Positions 7,995 to 15,997 of a DNA stretch of 64,000 bases are shown piece by piece (position 1 is the first letter of the stretch; every line of letters begins with the position of its first letter). Under the pieces are notes generated by a model, which made no database searches, was not told the origin of the DNA, and saw nothing but the letters and a program-made list of their open reading frames with translations. The DNA is from RYN-230 sp963718305 (lineage in GTDB: Bacteria > Actinomycetota > Actinomycetes > Streptosporangiales > Streptosporangiaceae). A program made the translations under genes and the position numbers. Where the stretch lies: assembly GCA_963718305.1 (NCBI GenBank), contig CAVQZG010000018.1, positions 573,724 to 637,723 on the forward strand. Direction: 5' to 3'.

Positions 7995-9031
7995 GCGGGC
8001 GCGACCGGGACCCGGGGGCCGAGGAGCTCGCGCGGGCGTTCCAGGCGCAGCGCCCGCGGCTGGTCCGGCTGGCGTACGCGACGACCGGCTCGCTGGCCGA
8101 GGCGGAGGACTGCGTGCAGGAGGCGTGGCTGCGGCTGCGCCGGGTGCCGGACCCGGGCTCGATCCGCGACCTCGGGGCGTGGCTGACCACCACGGTCAGC
8201 CGGCTGGCGCTGGACGCGCTGGGCAGCGCGCGGGCGCGGCGGGAGCGCTACGTCGGCCCGTGGCTGCCCGAGCCGCTGGTCGAGGACCTGGGCGGCACCG
8301 ACCCGGCGGACCGGGTCACCCTGGATGAGTCGGTGAGCATGGCGCTGCTCGTGGTCCTGGAGCGGCTGACGCCCGCGGAGCGGACCTCGTTCCTGCTGCA
8401 CGACGTGTTCGGGATGTCGTTCGCCGAGGTCGCCGCGGTGGTCGGCCGGTCGCCTGCGGCGGTGCGGCAGCTCGCCTCCCGGGCGCGGCAGCACGTGGAC
8501 GGAGGCCGCCCGCGGTTCCCGCCCACCCGGGCGCAGCAGGAGGAGCTGGTCACCGCGTTCGCCGCGGCCTGCGCCGGCGGCGACCTGGAAGGCCTGGTCG
8601 CCCTGCTCGATCCCGGCGTGGTGTGGCGCGCCGACGGCGGCGGGAAGGTCACCGCGACCCGCCGGGTCGCGCACGGGGCGGACGAGGTGGCGCGCTGGCT
8701 GCTCTCCTTCATGAACCGGCCGCCCACCCTGGTCCGGATGGCCAGCGTCAACGGCAGCCCCGGCCTGGTCGTGCGGGACGGCGGCGGGGTGCTGACCGTC
8801 GTCGCGTTCACCGTGGACCAGGGCCGGATCACCGCGCTGGACGCGATCCGCAACCCGGACAAGCTCACCGCGCTCCCCAAGGCCGGCCCCAGCACAGGCC
8901 AGCCCAGGCTGGCCAGCAGGCCGGCCCAGCCGAGACGAGCTCAGCCGTTCCTCCGAGATCCTGCTCGGTGCCCCCGCCTACCACCGCGAACCCCTGGCCC
9001 GCCACCTCGCCCTCTGAGTGGCACGCAGTAG
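7991..9031 (+). CDS. ECF41 family RNA polymerase sigma factor (SigJ-like)
   Basis: 346 aa. Region sigma2 spans about residues 14-75 (LVRLAYATTGSLAEAEDCVQEAWLRLRR), followed by WLTTTVSRLALDALGSARARRERYVGPWLPEP, a signature of ECF41. Sigma4 is LTPAERTSFLLHDVFGMSFAEVAAVVG with SPAAVRQLASRAR. The C-terminal SnoaL-like domain carries the DGGGK and NPDKL motifs that control ECF41 activity in place of an anti-sigma factor. Beyond NPDKL there is an odd Pro/Arg-rich tail of about 50 residues, not typical of the family; it may be read-through into non-coding DNA. The stop overlaps the toxin-antitoxin operator. Confidence 0.93.
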   Translation: MSGRDRDPGAEELARAFQAQRPRLVRLAYATTGSLAEAEDCVQEAWLRLRRVPDPGSIRDLGAWLTTTVSRLALDALGSARARRERYVGPWLPEPLVEDLGGTDPADRVTLDESVSMALLVVLERLTPAERTSFLLHDVFGMSFAEVAAVVGRSPAAVRQLASRARQHVDGGRPRFPPTRAQQEELVTAFAAACAGGDLEGLVALLDPGVVWRADGGGKVTATRRVAHGADEVARWLLSFMNRPPTLVRMASVNGSPGLVVRDGGGVLTVVAFTVDQGRITALDAIRNPDKLTALPKAGPSTGQPRLASRPAQPRRAQPFLRDPARCPRLPPRTPGPPPRPLSGTQ

Positions 9032-9057
9032 CACTAGGTGCTACCAGCAGATAGACT
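9028..9057 (+). promoter_or_regulatory. Operator and promoter of the Phd/PIN toxin-antitoxin operon
   Basis: Inverted repeat GTAGCAC-TAG-GTGCTAC (9028-9044) overlaps the stop codon of the sigma gene. A -10-like TAGACT (9052-9057) follows and would start transcription about at the antitoxin ATG (9064). The arrangement fits conditional autorepression by an antitoxin-toxin complex; binding is inferred. Confidence 0.6.
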
Positions 9058-9063
9058 GGCGTC

Positions 9064-9333
9064 ATGAGCGCGCAGCCTGAGATCACGCAACGGGATCTGC
9101 GGAACAAGTCCCGGGAGATCATGGATGCAGTGGAGGGTGGACAGGCGTTCACCGTCACCCGGGATGGTCGTGAGATCGGCGAACTGATCCCTATCCGCCG
9201 CCGTCGCCGGTTCGTTCCGAGAGCCGATTTCGCCACGGCTTCACGCAACGCACCGGCTATTGACCTGGCGGCATTCAGGGCCGACCAGAACGCTGCTGCT
9301 GACCATGATGCGGGTATCCGCGATGGCCGGTGA
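9064..9333 (+). CDS. Phd/YefM-family antitoxin
   Basis: 89 aa. The N-terminal MSAQPEITQRDLRNKSREIMDAVEGGQAFTVTRDG... pattern is the Phd/YefM fold: dimeric DNA-binding domain with the RNKSREIMDAV helix and FTVTRDGREIGELIPI strands. The C-terminal 40 residues would wrap and neutralise the PIN toxin encoded next, with which it overlaps by 11 bp. Likely leaderless and autorepressed through the dyad upstream. Confidence 0.9.
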   Translation: MSAQPEITQRDLRNKSREIMDAVEGGQAFTVTRDGREIGELIPIRRRRRFVPRADFATASRNAPAIDLAAFRADQNAAADHDAGIRDGR

Positions 9334-9787
9334 GAGCTACCCGCAGGGACTGCTCGACACCAATATCGTGATCTTGCGCAAGTGGATCGATCCCGCCCAT
9401 TTGCCAGCTTCCGTCGCCATCAGCGCAATCACCCTGGCCGAGCTGTCCGCCGGGCCCCATGAAGTGCGGCCCGCCAGCGAACAGCAGGACTATGAGGAGC
9501 ACGCGGAGCGGGCCCGTCGGCTCGATGTCCTGCAGCGGGCCGAGAACGAGTTCGACCCGATTCCGTTCGGCGTGGAGGCGGCACGCGCCTATGGTCAGGT
9601 CACCGCTGCGGTCATCGGCGCCGGGCGGAAACCCCGCCGCCGTGCCGTGGATCTCATGATCGCGTCTGTGGCGATAGCCGAAGGACTGCCTCTCTTCACC
9701 ACCAACCCGGCCGACTTCGCGGGGCTGGAGCACCTGCTAACGGTCGTCGCGGTGACTCGACCCGCCGGCGGTCATCCTCGGGAATGA
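9323..9787 (+). CDS. VapC-like PIN-domain ribonuclease toxin
   Basis: 154 aa from the ATG at 9323; earlier in-frame ATGs at 9305 and 9308 are possible. PIN domain with acidic metal-binding residues: LLDTNIVIL (Asp12), ITLAELSAGP (Glu), the RRAVDLMIASVAIAEGLPLFTTNPADF block with the later Asp pair. VapC toxins cleave tRNA or rRNA. The cognate partner is the Phd-type antitoxin just upstream, an antitoxin class often paired with PIN toxins in actinobacteria. Confidence 0.9.
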   Translation: MAGESYPQGLLDTNIVILRKWIDPAHLPASVAISAITLAELSAGPHEVRPASEQQDYEEHAERARRLDVLQRAENEFDPIPFGVEAARAYGQVTAAVIGAGRKPRRRAVDLMIASVAIAEGLPLFTTNPADFAGLEHLLTVVAVTRPAGGHPRE

Positions 9788-9822
9788 TGCGGTAACGGGG
9801 GACGGTGGCTACCGTCGGTTAA

Positions 9823-11046
9823 GTGCCGGCTAATTCTTCGGCTGCAGGGCCGCCGCGGCCGCCGCTGCTGCAGGCCATCACCAAGCGGCAGCGACTCGGG
9901 CTCGCCGCCGCCCTGATGGGGCTCGCCGCCGCGGCCGCGATCACCCTGGTGATCCTTCATCTGGGGCACGCGCGCGGGCCGGGGCTCAGTCTGGCTGTCC
10001 TGTTCTGCATCCCGGCGATCGCATTCGGCAGGCGATGGCCGCTTCCGGTCCTCGCACTGGCCAGCGCCGCCGCCGCGGTGCAGATGGCGTCGGGTGCCAT
10101 GTCGCTGCTGGTGAGCGTGGTGCTCGCGGTGGCCGGGTACGTCGTGGCCGTGGGCGTCCCGCGCCGGTTCTCGATCCGCGCGGTGCTGGTTGCGGGGGCG
10201 ATTTTCGGCGCGGCGCTCCTGTATGCCGGGGTGACGAAGGGGCTCTCTCCGCTCGCGGCCGGGGCCGTCTTGGGCTTCCTGCCGCTGGCGGCGGGGTGGT
10301 TCATCGGAGACAGCGTGGCGGCGCGCCGAAGGTACGTGGCCGGGCTGGCCGAGCAGGCGGAGCGCGAGCGAGCCGCCGAGGCCGAGCGCGCCCGGCAGGA
10401 GGTCCGGGAGGAGCGGGTGCGCATCGCCCGCGAGCTGCACGACGTCGTCGCTCACACGCTCGCGGTGATCACCGTCCAGGCCGGGGTGGGCAGGCGCCTG
10501 ATGGGGAAGCGCCCGGAGCAGGCGGGTATCGCGCTCGAATCGATCGAGATGATCGGGCGGACCGCCCAGGACGAGCTGCGGGTGGTGCTCGGGCTGCTGC
10601 GCGACGAGGATGCCGGAGCCGCCGCGCTCGCGCCCGTGCCCAGGCTCGCCGACCTCAAGGAGCTGGCGGACACCGTGCGGGCCTCGGGGACGCCTATCGA
10701 GCTGCGCACATCGGGCACCGATCGTCAGCTCTCCCCGGCCCTTGAGCTCACGCTCTACCGGGTCGTCCAGGAGGCGCTCACCAACGTCGTCAGGCATGCA
10801 CCGCACGCCCGGGCCACGGTCAACCTCACGGTCTCGGCCGCGCAGGTCCGGCTCGAGGTGGCCGACGACGGAGGATCAGCCGGGCGGACGGCGGACGGTC
10901 CGGAACGGCCCGGCATCCCGGGTACGGGCCACGGGATCGCCGGGATGCGGGAGCGGATCGGCGCTTTCGGCGGCCGGCTCGTGGCCGAACCGCTCGCCTG
11001 CGGCTTCCGCGTGCTCGCCGAGGTCCCGATCGAGGACACGATGTGA
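9823..11046 (+). CDS. Sensor histidine kinase, NarL-system (HisKA_3) type
   Basis: 407 aa from a GTG. Residues about 27-165 form four to six transmembrane segments. A charged helical linker (EQAERERAAEAERARQEVREE) leads to HisKA_3 with phosphoacceptor His206 in RIARELHDVVAHTL. HATPase_c follows with LYRVVQEALTNVVRHA (N box) and GTGHGIAGMRERIGAFGG (G box). No large extracellular sensor loop is seen, so it may sense a membrane event. It is followed by its response regulator (11090) and an ABC exporter, as in drug-sensing LnrJK-type systems. Confidence 0.92.
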   Translation: MPANSSAAGPPRPPLLQAITKRQRLGLAAALMGLAAAAAITLVILHLGHARGPGLSLAVLFCIPAIAFGRRWPLPVLALASAAAAVQMASGAMSLLVSVVLAVAGYVVAVGVPRRFSIRAVLVAGAIFGAALLYAGVTKGLSPLAAGAVLGFLPLAAGWFIGDSVAARRRYVAGLAEQAERERAAEAERARQEVREERVRIARELHDVVAHTLAVITVQAGVGRRLMGKRPEQAGIALESIEMIGRTAQDELRVVLGLLRDEDAGAAALAPVPRLADLKELADTVRASGTPIELRTSGTDRQLSPALELTLYRVVQEALTNVVRHAPHARATVNLTVSAAQVRLEVADDGGSAGRTADGPERPGIPGTGHGIAGMRERIGAFGGRLVAEPLACGFRVLAEVPIEDTM

Positions 11047-11089
11047 GCGGCGCACCCGCAGCGGCCGGAGCAGCGAACCAGGCGGCCCC

Positions 11090-11752
11090 GTGACGACCGG
11101 CGTCCTCGTCGTCAACGACCAGGCGCTGCTGCGCACCGCGTTCGCCTCGCTGATCGATGCCGAGGACGACCTGGAGGTCGTCGGCGAGGCGGCCAACGGC
11201 AGGCAGGCGGTCGAGCTCGCGGCGAGCCTCAGGCCGGACGTCGTCGTGATGGACGTCCGGATGCCGGTGATGGACGGGATCGAGGCTACCCGGCAGATCA
11301 CCTCAGGCCAGGGGGCCAGCGGGTCGCGGGTGCTCATCCTTACCACCTTCGACCTCGACGAGTACGTCTTCGAGGCGCTACGGGCGGGAGCGAGCGGCTT
11401 CGCGCTCAAGAGCCGGCCGCTCGACGAGCTGCTGAACGCGATCCGGACCGTCGCCGCTGGTGAGGCGCTGCTGGCTCCGAGCGTGACCCGGCGGCTCATC
11501 GCGCACTTCGCGGGCCAGCCGAGAACGCCCGCCAGAACGCCGCCCGGCCTGGCGGAGCTGACCGAGCGCGAGCGCGAGGTGCTGTCGCTGGTCGCCGAAG
11601 GGCTGTCCAACGCCGAGCTCGCCCAGACGCTGCACGTGAGCCTCCCGACGGCCAAGACGCACGTGAGCCGGATCCTGACCAAGCTCGGGGCCCGGGACCG
11701 CACCCAGCTGGTCGTCCTGGCCTACCAGTCGGGGCTCGCTACCCAGGCCTGA
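11090..11752 (+). CDS. NarL/FixJ-family response regulator
   Basis: 220 aa from the GTG at 11090. Receiver domain: phosphoacceptor Asp55 in VVVMDVRMPVMDG, conserved Thr in ILTTFD near 85 and Lys107 in GFALKSRP. C-terminal LuxR-type HTH: LTEREREVLSLVAEGLSNAELAQTLHVS...TAKTHVSRILTKLGARDR. Partner of the kinase 43 bp upstream. The likely target is the ABC exporter starting about 95 bp downstream. Confidence 0.94.
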   Translation: MTTGVLVVNDQALLRTAFASLIDAEDDLEVVGEAANGRQAVELAASLRPDVVVMDVRMPVMDGIEATRQITSGQGASGSRVLILTTFDLDEYVFEALRAGASGFALKSRPLDELLNAIRTVAAGEALLAPSVTRRLIAHFAGQPRTPARTPPGLAELTEREREVLSLVAEGLSNAELAQTLHVSLPTAKTHVSRILTKLGARDRTQLVVLAYQSGLATQA

Positions 11753-11846
11753 GCGGTGGGCCTCCGGGCGTCGTTCGCGGGGATGACGCACAGGTGCTTC
11801 CCGGGCACGATGACAGCGCATCGCCGATCGCCCACGATTGCTTGCC

Positions 11847-13154
11847 ATGAACGTCTCATGCGCTCTGGGCTCACACTGCATGGCCGTCGCGCACGCGCAG
11901 TCTGGTACCAACATCGGGCCGGGCTTCGTCCTGCTGGTGGCCCTGGTGGTCGCCGGTGCGGGCTACGGCGTCACGCGCCTCGGTCGCCGCCGGCGCGCAG
12001 GCCGGGTAGCGGACTCAGCCTGGCGTCCTGAACGGCAGGCGTCTGCTTCGACGGGCACCGGGGCGCCGTCCGAAGACCAGGCCGCCGCACCGGTTCCCGC
12101 CGCACCGGTTCCCGCCGCACCGGTTCCCGTCACACCGGTTCCCCTCGCACCGGTTTCTGCCGCTCCGGTTCCCGCTGCGCCGCGCGCGGCCCGCGCCGTC
12201 GACCTCCTCGGCGGAGCGGCCGGCGGATGGGCGGTCGAGACGCACGGCCTGACCAAGCGGTTCGGCCCGAACGTCGCTGTCGACCAGGTCGAGCTGCTCG
12301 TCCCCCGCGGGTCCGCGTTCGGCTACCTCGGACCCAACGGCGCCGGCAAGACGACGCTCATCCGCACCCTGCTCGGCCTGACGCGGGCCGACGCCGGCAC
12401 CATGTCGTTGCTGGGGATCCGGGTCCCGGCCGAGCGCAGCCGGGCGCTGGCCCGGGTCGGCGCGATCGTCGACGAGCCCCGCTTCCACCATCACCTGACG
12501 GGCCGCGAGAACCTCCGCCTGCTGGGCGCCGCACGCGGCGGCGACGCGGACAGGCGGATCCCGGGGTCGCTGGCCAGGGTCGGCCTCACCGAGCGCGCCG
12601 GGGACAAGGTCGCCTCGTACTCGATGGGCATGCGCCAGCGCCTGGGGGTGGCGGCGTGCCTGCTGGGCGACCCCGACCTGCTGATCCTGGACGAGCCGAT
12701 GAACGGGCTCGACCCGGCGGGCATGCACGAGATGCGCGCGATGATCCGCTCCCTGGTCGACGAGGGACGCACGGTGATGCTCTCCTCGCACCTGCTCGAC
12801 GAGGTCGAGCGCACCTGCGACGCGGTCGCGATCGTCGACCGCGGGCGGGTCATCCGGCAGGGCCCGATCGATGAGCTCGTCCGCAGCGCGGGCGCCCGCA
12901 TCGTGCAGCTGGACTGCTCCGACCCCGCCGCGGCGGGCCGCCTCCTCGAGCAGTCCGGGATCGCTACGGGCGTCAACTCCGCCGAGCTGAGGCTGACCGT
13001 GACGCTTCCTTCCGGCGCCTCGCGCGAGACGGTGGCGGAGGTCAACCGCCGGCTCGTCGAGGGCGGGATCTCGGTGTACGGCCTCCAGGAGGTTCACGCC
13101 ACCCTGGAGGACTGGTTCTTGTCGGTGACCAGCCGTCTGGGAGAGCAGTCATGA
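11847..13154 (+). CDS. ABC transporter ATP-binding protein with N-terminal membrane anchor and APVP repeat linker
   Basis: 435 aa from the ATG at 11847 (an ATG at 11880 is also possible). The C-terminal 310 residues are a BcrA/CcmA-type ATPase: Walker A GPNGAGKTT near 163-171, signature SMGMRQRLG near 260, Walker B LLILDEPMNGLDP near 280 and H-loop SSHLLDE. Unusually, about 120 residues precede it: a hydrophobic segment (GPGFVLLVALVVAGAGYGV, 25-43), a basic RRRR stop-transfer stretch and a Pro/Ala linker of six APVPx pentapeptides encoded by a 15-bp tandem repeat. It overlaps the permease start by 4 bp. The set resembles two-component-controlled antibiotic exporters. Confidence 0.9.
   Translation: MNVSCALGSHCMAVAHAQSGTNIGPGFVLLVALVVAGAGYGVTRLGRRRRAGRVADSAWRPERQASASTGTGAPSEDQAAAPVPAAPVPAAPVPVTPVPLAPVSAAPVPAAPRAARAVDLLGGAAGGWAVETHGLTKRFGPNVAVDQVELLVPRGSAFGYLGPNGAGKTTLIRTLLGLTRADAGTMSLLGIRVPAERSRALARVGAIVDEPRFHHHLTGRENLRLLGAARGGDADRRIPGSLARVGLTERAGDKVASYSMGMRQRLGVAACLLGDPDLLILDEPMNGLDPAGMHEMRAMIRSLVDEGRTVMLSSHLLDEVERTCDAVAIVDRGRVIRQGPIDELVRSAGARIVQLDCSDPAAAGRLLEQSGIATGVNSAELRLTVTLPSGASRETVAEVNRRLVEGGISVYGLQEVHATLEDWFLSVTSRLGEQS
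12087..12176 (+). repeat. 15-bp tandem repeat, six copies, coding
   Basis: Units start at 12087, 12102, 12117, 12132, 12147 and 12162. The first two are identical (GCACCGGTTCCCGCC) and the later four diverge slightly. Period 15 keeps the frame and encodes APVPA-like pentapeptides in the linker of the ABC ATPase. Copy number is likely to vary between strains by slippage. Confidence 0.9.
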
Positions 13155-14318
13155 CCGAGAACACGTCGATCGCGCCCGCAGGTCCGGCGAGGCACGCCAC
13201 AGTAACGGCGGGCGGCGGTGCCCGGCCGGATCGGGCCGCCGTCCCCGGCCGGTACCGGGCGTGGATCCCGAGCTGGGGCCTGATCACCACGAAGCACCTT
13301 GAGCTGCGGAAGCGGCGCGGCCTCATGGTGGTCGCCGTGCTGCTGACCGTCGGCCTGCCGGTCCTCGTCCTGGGTCTCCGGCTGCTGTTCCACGCGGTCG
13401 ACCCGGCGAGTTACGGGCCGGCCGGCAGTCCGTCGGTGTTCCAGTTCCTGTGCCAGCCGATGGCCGAGTTCGGGTTCATCATCGCCGCGACCCTCGGGGC
13501 CACGGCGGGAACGACGGACCTGGCCGACGGGATGTTCCGGCACCTGGTGATCACCGGCCGCTCGCGCGTCGCGCTCTACCTGGCCCGGATCCCGGCCGGC
13601 CTGTCGATCGTCCTGCCGCTGGTCGCCGTGGCCTTCGCCATCGTGTGCCTGGTCACCAGCTATGCGGGCACCCGGCAGCCGGCCTCGCTTGACTTCAACG
13701 GGGTATCCGTCCCGGCCCAGCTCAGCCAGGCGCAGCTCAAGAGCTGGATCCTGCAGCATCCACAGCAGTATGACCAGGCCTTCGCAGGCCCTCAGTTCGG
13801 CTCGGCTCCCGCGGGCGTACCGGTCTCGACCTTCCGCCCGCCCCCGGCCCGTGACCGACCGCAACATCGCCACCATCTACGGTGACTACATCTCCGTCGA
13901 GACTGGTCAGCTCAACCCGCCGGTCAACGAGATGGTCAAGATCGGGCTGTGGCTCGAGCTCGACATCGGCCTCGGGTTCCTGGTCGGTCTCGGCGTCGGC
14001 TCCCTCATCGGCCAGCGCACCGTGTCCACGGTGCTGATGATCGTGCTCCAGATCATCGTGACCCCGCTCCTCGCGGCCCACGTGATCCCGTACTTCATCA
14101 ACGGCCAGCGCGTCGTGGTGGGCATCGCCATGGACCAGCTCCGGCCCGCGGGCCTGGCGGACGGCGGGGCCGGCGGCCCGGGCCACGTGCTGTTCGGCGG
14201 GCGCGGGGCCCTCGGCATACCGCCGATGCCCACCTGGGCGATGATCACCGTGATCGCGGGCTGGATCGTCGGCTGGACGGTGATCGGCGCCTGGCGGATG
14301 GCCACCCGCGACGCCTGA
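13151..14318 (+). pseudogene. ABC-2-type permease, single frameshift
   Basis: Two overlapping frames together give one permease of about 389 aa. The first (from ATG 13151, overlapping the ATPase TGA) has transmembrane segments MVVAVLLTVGLPVLVLGLRL, FGFIIAATLGATAG and SIVLPLVAVAFAIVCLV plus a periplasmic-like stretch ending STFRPPP. The second resumes at VTDRNIATIYGDYI (13851) and carries GLGFLVGLGVGSLIG, STVLMIVLQIIVTPLLAAHVIP and a final helix ITVIAGWIVGWTVIGAW. The break lies in the C-run at 13838-13850 and removing one C restores the frame. Either a real mutation inactivating the exporter or an assembly error. Confidence 0.8.
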
Positions 14319-14384
14319 CGGCCCGCTGGCCAAACTGCAATGCGCGTTCCAGCATCCCGGCTGACCAACTGCAGGCCCGGCAGA

Positions 14385-15083
14385 TCAAGGGTGGCCAGGA
14401 AGGCCCGATGCTCCTGGCGGCTGATCGTCCGAGCTGAGGCCATTCAGCACCATCTCGATGAACGACCAGCCGATCTCGGCTGCGGACGGCATGCCGGTGG
14501 CTCCCTCGCGGTACCAGCGGTGCGTCCAGTTGACCATCCCGATGATGCCGTAGGCGATCACCCGGGCCGACCCCACCTGACGGATCGAGCCTTCCTTGAA
14601 GCCGGACTCCACGATCTCGATGACCGCGTCCTCGTAGCGCTTGCTGATCACCGCCATCTGCCGGGCCCAGGCGGACCGGCGGTCTGCGACCTTGCTGAGG
14701 TCCTCCTGGATGTACACGTACAGGTAGGGGTAGTGGGCGGAGTACGACGCCATGAGCGAGGTGATCAGCTGACCCAGCTTGTCCGCCGCGGTCCCGGCGC
14801 CGTCCCGGATCGCCTCGGCCTGCTGGGCGTTGACCTCGGCCGCACCCCGGACAATCTCGTGGAATAGCTCTTCCTTGCTGCCGATGTAGTAGTACAGCGA
14901 CGCGCGGTCGGTGCCCAGGCTTTCCGCCACATCAGCGAGGCTGGCGCCGCGGAACCCCTTCTCGCGGAAGATCCTGGCGGCCGTCGCGATGATCTCGGCG
15001 CGGCGCTCAGCGTAGGCTGCGCCGCCCTCGGCGAGGGCGGCAGCTCGTCGGCGGCTGATACCGCTCTGCATGCGCCATCCCAT
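14385..15083 (-). CDS. TetR/AcrR-family transcriptional regulator
   Basis: 232 aa. N-terminal HTH at about 28-75: RAEIIATAARIFREKGFRGASLADVAESLGTDRASLYYYIGSKEEL, with the recognition helix TDRASLYYYI. The rest is the TetR_C ligand/dimer domain (WARQMAVISKRYEDAVIEIVESG). This subtype resembles regulators of acyl-CoA or lipid metabolism genes, but no target is certain. A 17-bp dyad (15135-15151) stands 52 bp upstream of the start. Confidence 0.92.
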   Translation of the reverse strand: MGWRMQSGISRRRAAALAEGGAAYAERRAEIIATAARIFREKGFRGASLADVAESLGTDRASLYYYIGSKEELFHEIVRGAAEVNAQQAEAIRDGAGTAADKLGQLITSLMASYSAHYPYLYVYIQEDLSKVADRRSAWARQMAVISKRYEDAVIEIVESGFKEGSIRQVGSARVIAYGIIGMVNWTHRWYREGATGMPSAAEIGWSFIEMVLNGLSSDDQPPGASGLPGHP

Positions 15084-15134
15084 TCCGTTGTGCTGCGCAG
15101 TGCCCCCACCGCGTGGCTGGAGGCACCCCTCCTA

Positions 15135-15151
15135 GGTCAGTATGGCTGACC
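15135..15151. promoter_or_regulatory. Dyad GGTCAG-N5-CTGACC upstream of tetR-type gene
   Basis: Perfect 6-bp arms separated by TATGG, 52 bp before the TetR gene's start on the minus strand. Size and position fit a TetR autoregulatory operator. Inferred from symmetry only. Confidence 0.45.
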
Positions 15152-15230
15152 GCTATGGTCTCACGCCGGGATGCGATCCACTGTCTCGCGGCGGCGCCGA
15201 TCGCCTGCCGTTGCTGGCTTGATTCCGGGG

Positions 15231-15659
15231 TCAGGGCTGTTCTTCGTGGTGAAGTGACGGGGCGTAGGAGATGCCGACGATCAGGCCATCCTCGGTGAGA
15301 AGCCGGGTCACCGTCTGTCCCCACGGCTCGGTGCGCGCCGGGTGCAGCAGCTCGTATCCCGCCTGCTCAAGCTCGGCGCCCGCCGCGGCGACAGCTCCAG
15401 CGTCCTCGACCTCGAACTCGATCGAAGCCTGGGGAACCACCCGGCCGACGGGCCACACCTGCGTGCCGAAGCACGCCTCGGCCGCCTGCGAGAGCGGCCA
15501 CACGCCGAAGTGCTTGCTGCCGGGGATGTGATCACTGGAGTAGTACTCGTCGGCTTCGTACTTCTCCAACGGCAGCCCAAGGCGGTCCATGAACAGCTTG
15601 CGGCTCTGCGGCGGGTCAGCGGTGACGACCGACATGCTCGTGATGAAGAGAACGTTCAT
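15231..15659 (-). CDS. VOC (glyoxalase/bleomycin resistance) superfamily protein
   Basis: 142 aa with the paired beta-alpha-beta-beta-beta pattern of the vicinal oxygen chelate fold: MNVLFITSMSVVTADPPQSRKLFMDRLGLPL in the first half, then ASIEFEVEDAGAVAAAGAELEQAGYELLHPARTEPWGQTVTRLLTEDGLIVGISY. Possible metal ligands (His44/His50 region, Glu) are present, so a metal-dependent lyase, isomerase or resistance protein are all possible. Followed convergently by nothing and divergent from the synthetase remnant. Confidence 0.85.
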   Translation of the reverse strand: MNVLFITSMSVVTADPPQSRKLFMDRLGLPLEKYEADEYYSSDHIPGSKHFGVWPLSQAAEACFGTQVWPVGRVVPQASIEFEVEDAGAVAAAGAELEQAGYELLHPARTEPWGQTVTRLLTEDGLIVGISYAPSLHHEEQP

Positions 15660-15708
15660 GCGGCGTAGCCTACGGACCGGCCGATGACGCGGACAGGTTG
15701 CTTGCAGG

Positions 15709-15726
15709 TGACCAGGAACCTGGTCA
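15709..15726. promoter_or_regulatory. 18-bp dyad TGACCAGG-AA-CCTGGTCA
   Basis: Eight-base arms around a 2-bp centre, 50 bp upstream of the VOC gene (minus strand) and just before the truncated synthetase. It looks like an operator left in the divergent promoter. No cognate regulator can be assigned. Confidence 0.4.
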
Positions 15727-15733
15727 GCGGTAG

Positions 15734-15997
15734 GCCGAGCTCACCGGCGAGGACGTCGCGCGCATCCGGGGCCTGCTCCGGGATCAGCTGTCGCCGCGCC
15801 ACCAGCCCGATCTGGTCCGCCAGATCGCCGTCATCCCGCGTACGCTGACCGGCAAACGGATGGAGGTACCGGTGAAACGCGCGTTGCTGGATCCCGGCAC
15901 GTCGGTACCGGGCGAGCCCGACGGCCTGGGCGAGTTCCGGGCTCTCGGCCGCCAGCTGGCTGCCGCGGCCGGAGGGAATTCACCGCGTGCAACCTGA
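15734..15997 (+). pseudogene. C-terminal remnant of an acyl-CoA (acetoacetyl-CoA-like) synthetase
   Basis: An open stretch of about 87 codons with no start codon reads GEDVARIRGLLRDQLSPRH, then DLVRQIAVIPRTLTGKRMEV and PVKRALLDPG. This is the AMP-binding C-terminal domain: IPRTLTGK carries the catalytic Lys, and SPRHxPD...KRMEVPVKR is the acetoacetyl-CoA synthetase style of ending. A stop (TAG, 15731) precedes it in frame, and about 500 residues of N-terminal domain are missing. Its TGA overlaps the GTG of the MBL gene by 11 bp, so both once formed an operon. Confidence 0.75.

Noticed and set aside
8934..9017. Frame reading DELSRSSEILLGAPAYHREP...LAL* inside the sigma-factor tail
   Set aside because: It looks like a plausible protein C-terminus and could be a gene relic, but I cannot name a family and the frame has no start; left unannotated.
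12087..12176. 15-bp repeats as a CRISPR or iteron array
   Set aside because: No spacers, in-frame coding units of APVPx, inside an ABC gene.
14385..15083. TetR gene as regulator of the upstream ABC exporter
   Set aside because: The exporter already has a dedicated two-component system and the TetR gene is convergent with it, with its own dyad on the far side.
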